NCBI RefSeq assembly: GCF_000454545.1
Contig: NZ_CM002139.1
Location: forward strand, 2,480,005 to 2,494,267
From: Xanthomonas cassavae CFBP 4642
GTDB taxonomy: Bacteria > Pseudomonadota > Gammaproteobacteria > Xanthomonadales > Xanthomonadaceae
Reading direction: 5' to 3'
DNA length: 14,263 nucleotides
Shown: one piece after another, positions 14,252 through 14,263 of the stretch
Numbering within the stretch: position 1 is the stretch's first letter
Layout of the letters: each line of letters begins with the position of its first letter
Made by a program: the position numbers and the translations under genes
The notes under the pieces: generated by a model
Database searches by the model: none
Seen by the model: only the letters and a program-made list of their open reading frames with translations
Told to the model about the DNA's origin: nothing

Positions 14252-14263
14252 GCCGTTTTCGGC

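Overview
The window holds the rod, hook, ring and junction half of a flagellar gene cluster, with chemotaxis and late-gene control genes beside it. It most resembles a Xanthomonas chromosome, or a close Xanthomonadaceae relative. The reasons are the GC-rich coding DNA with long antisense shadow frames, the split of the flg genes into flgBCDEF and flgGHIJKL, cheV directly upstream of flgB, flgA-flgM-flgN on the opposite strand, and G-rich GGGATTC/T heptamer arrays between genes. The assignment rests on recognised family features and remembered gene order, not on a database search.

Layout, left to right. At the left edge (1-88, minus) is a short reading frame resembling the end of a Crp/Fnr-type helix-turn-helix, apparently a relic. 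Then, all on the minus strand and so transcribed right to left: flgL (172-1377), flgK (1377-3251), flgJ (3263-4441), flgI (4443-5561), flgH (5572-6264) and flgG (6303-7088). A 412 bp non-coding gap follows, then flgF (7501-8256), an inverted heptamer repeat, flgE (8401-9624), flgD (9656-10321), flgC (10356-10763) and flgB (10767-11168). A 319 bp gap precedes cheV (11488-12432, minus). A 338 bp divergent region separates cheV from flgA (12771-13415), flgM (13482-13793) and flgN (13808-14140) on the plus strand. A probable terminator lies at the right end.

Regulation can be read in some detail. Three sites fit the sigma-54 (RpoN) pattern GG-N10-GC: upstream of flgB (TGGCAC-N5-TTGCT, full match), flgG (one base off in the -12 box) and flgA (CGGCAC-N5-TTGCA). 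Two sites resemble sigma-28 (FliA) promoters: upstream of flgM (TAAAGTTT-N11-GCCGTTAT) and, less well, upstream of cheV. This suggests sigma-54-driven structural operons, with flgM and cheV in the later FliA tier. FlgM would then be made from a promoter of the sigma factor it inhibits.

The genes work together as one machine. FlgB, FlgC, FlgF and FlgG form the rod; FlgJ caps it and cuts peptidoglycan; FlgA helps FlgI form the P ring; FlgH is the L ring; FlgD caps the hook made of FlgE; FlgK and FlgL join hook to filament and are chaperoned by FlgN; FlgM holds FliA until the hook is complete; CheV couples receptors to CheA. I see no unknown protein system. The unusual content is in the non-coding DNA (paired G-quadruplex-capable arrays, palindromes upstream of two sigma-54 promoters, a possibly leaderless cheV mRNA) and in a beta module shared by FlgK and FlgL.
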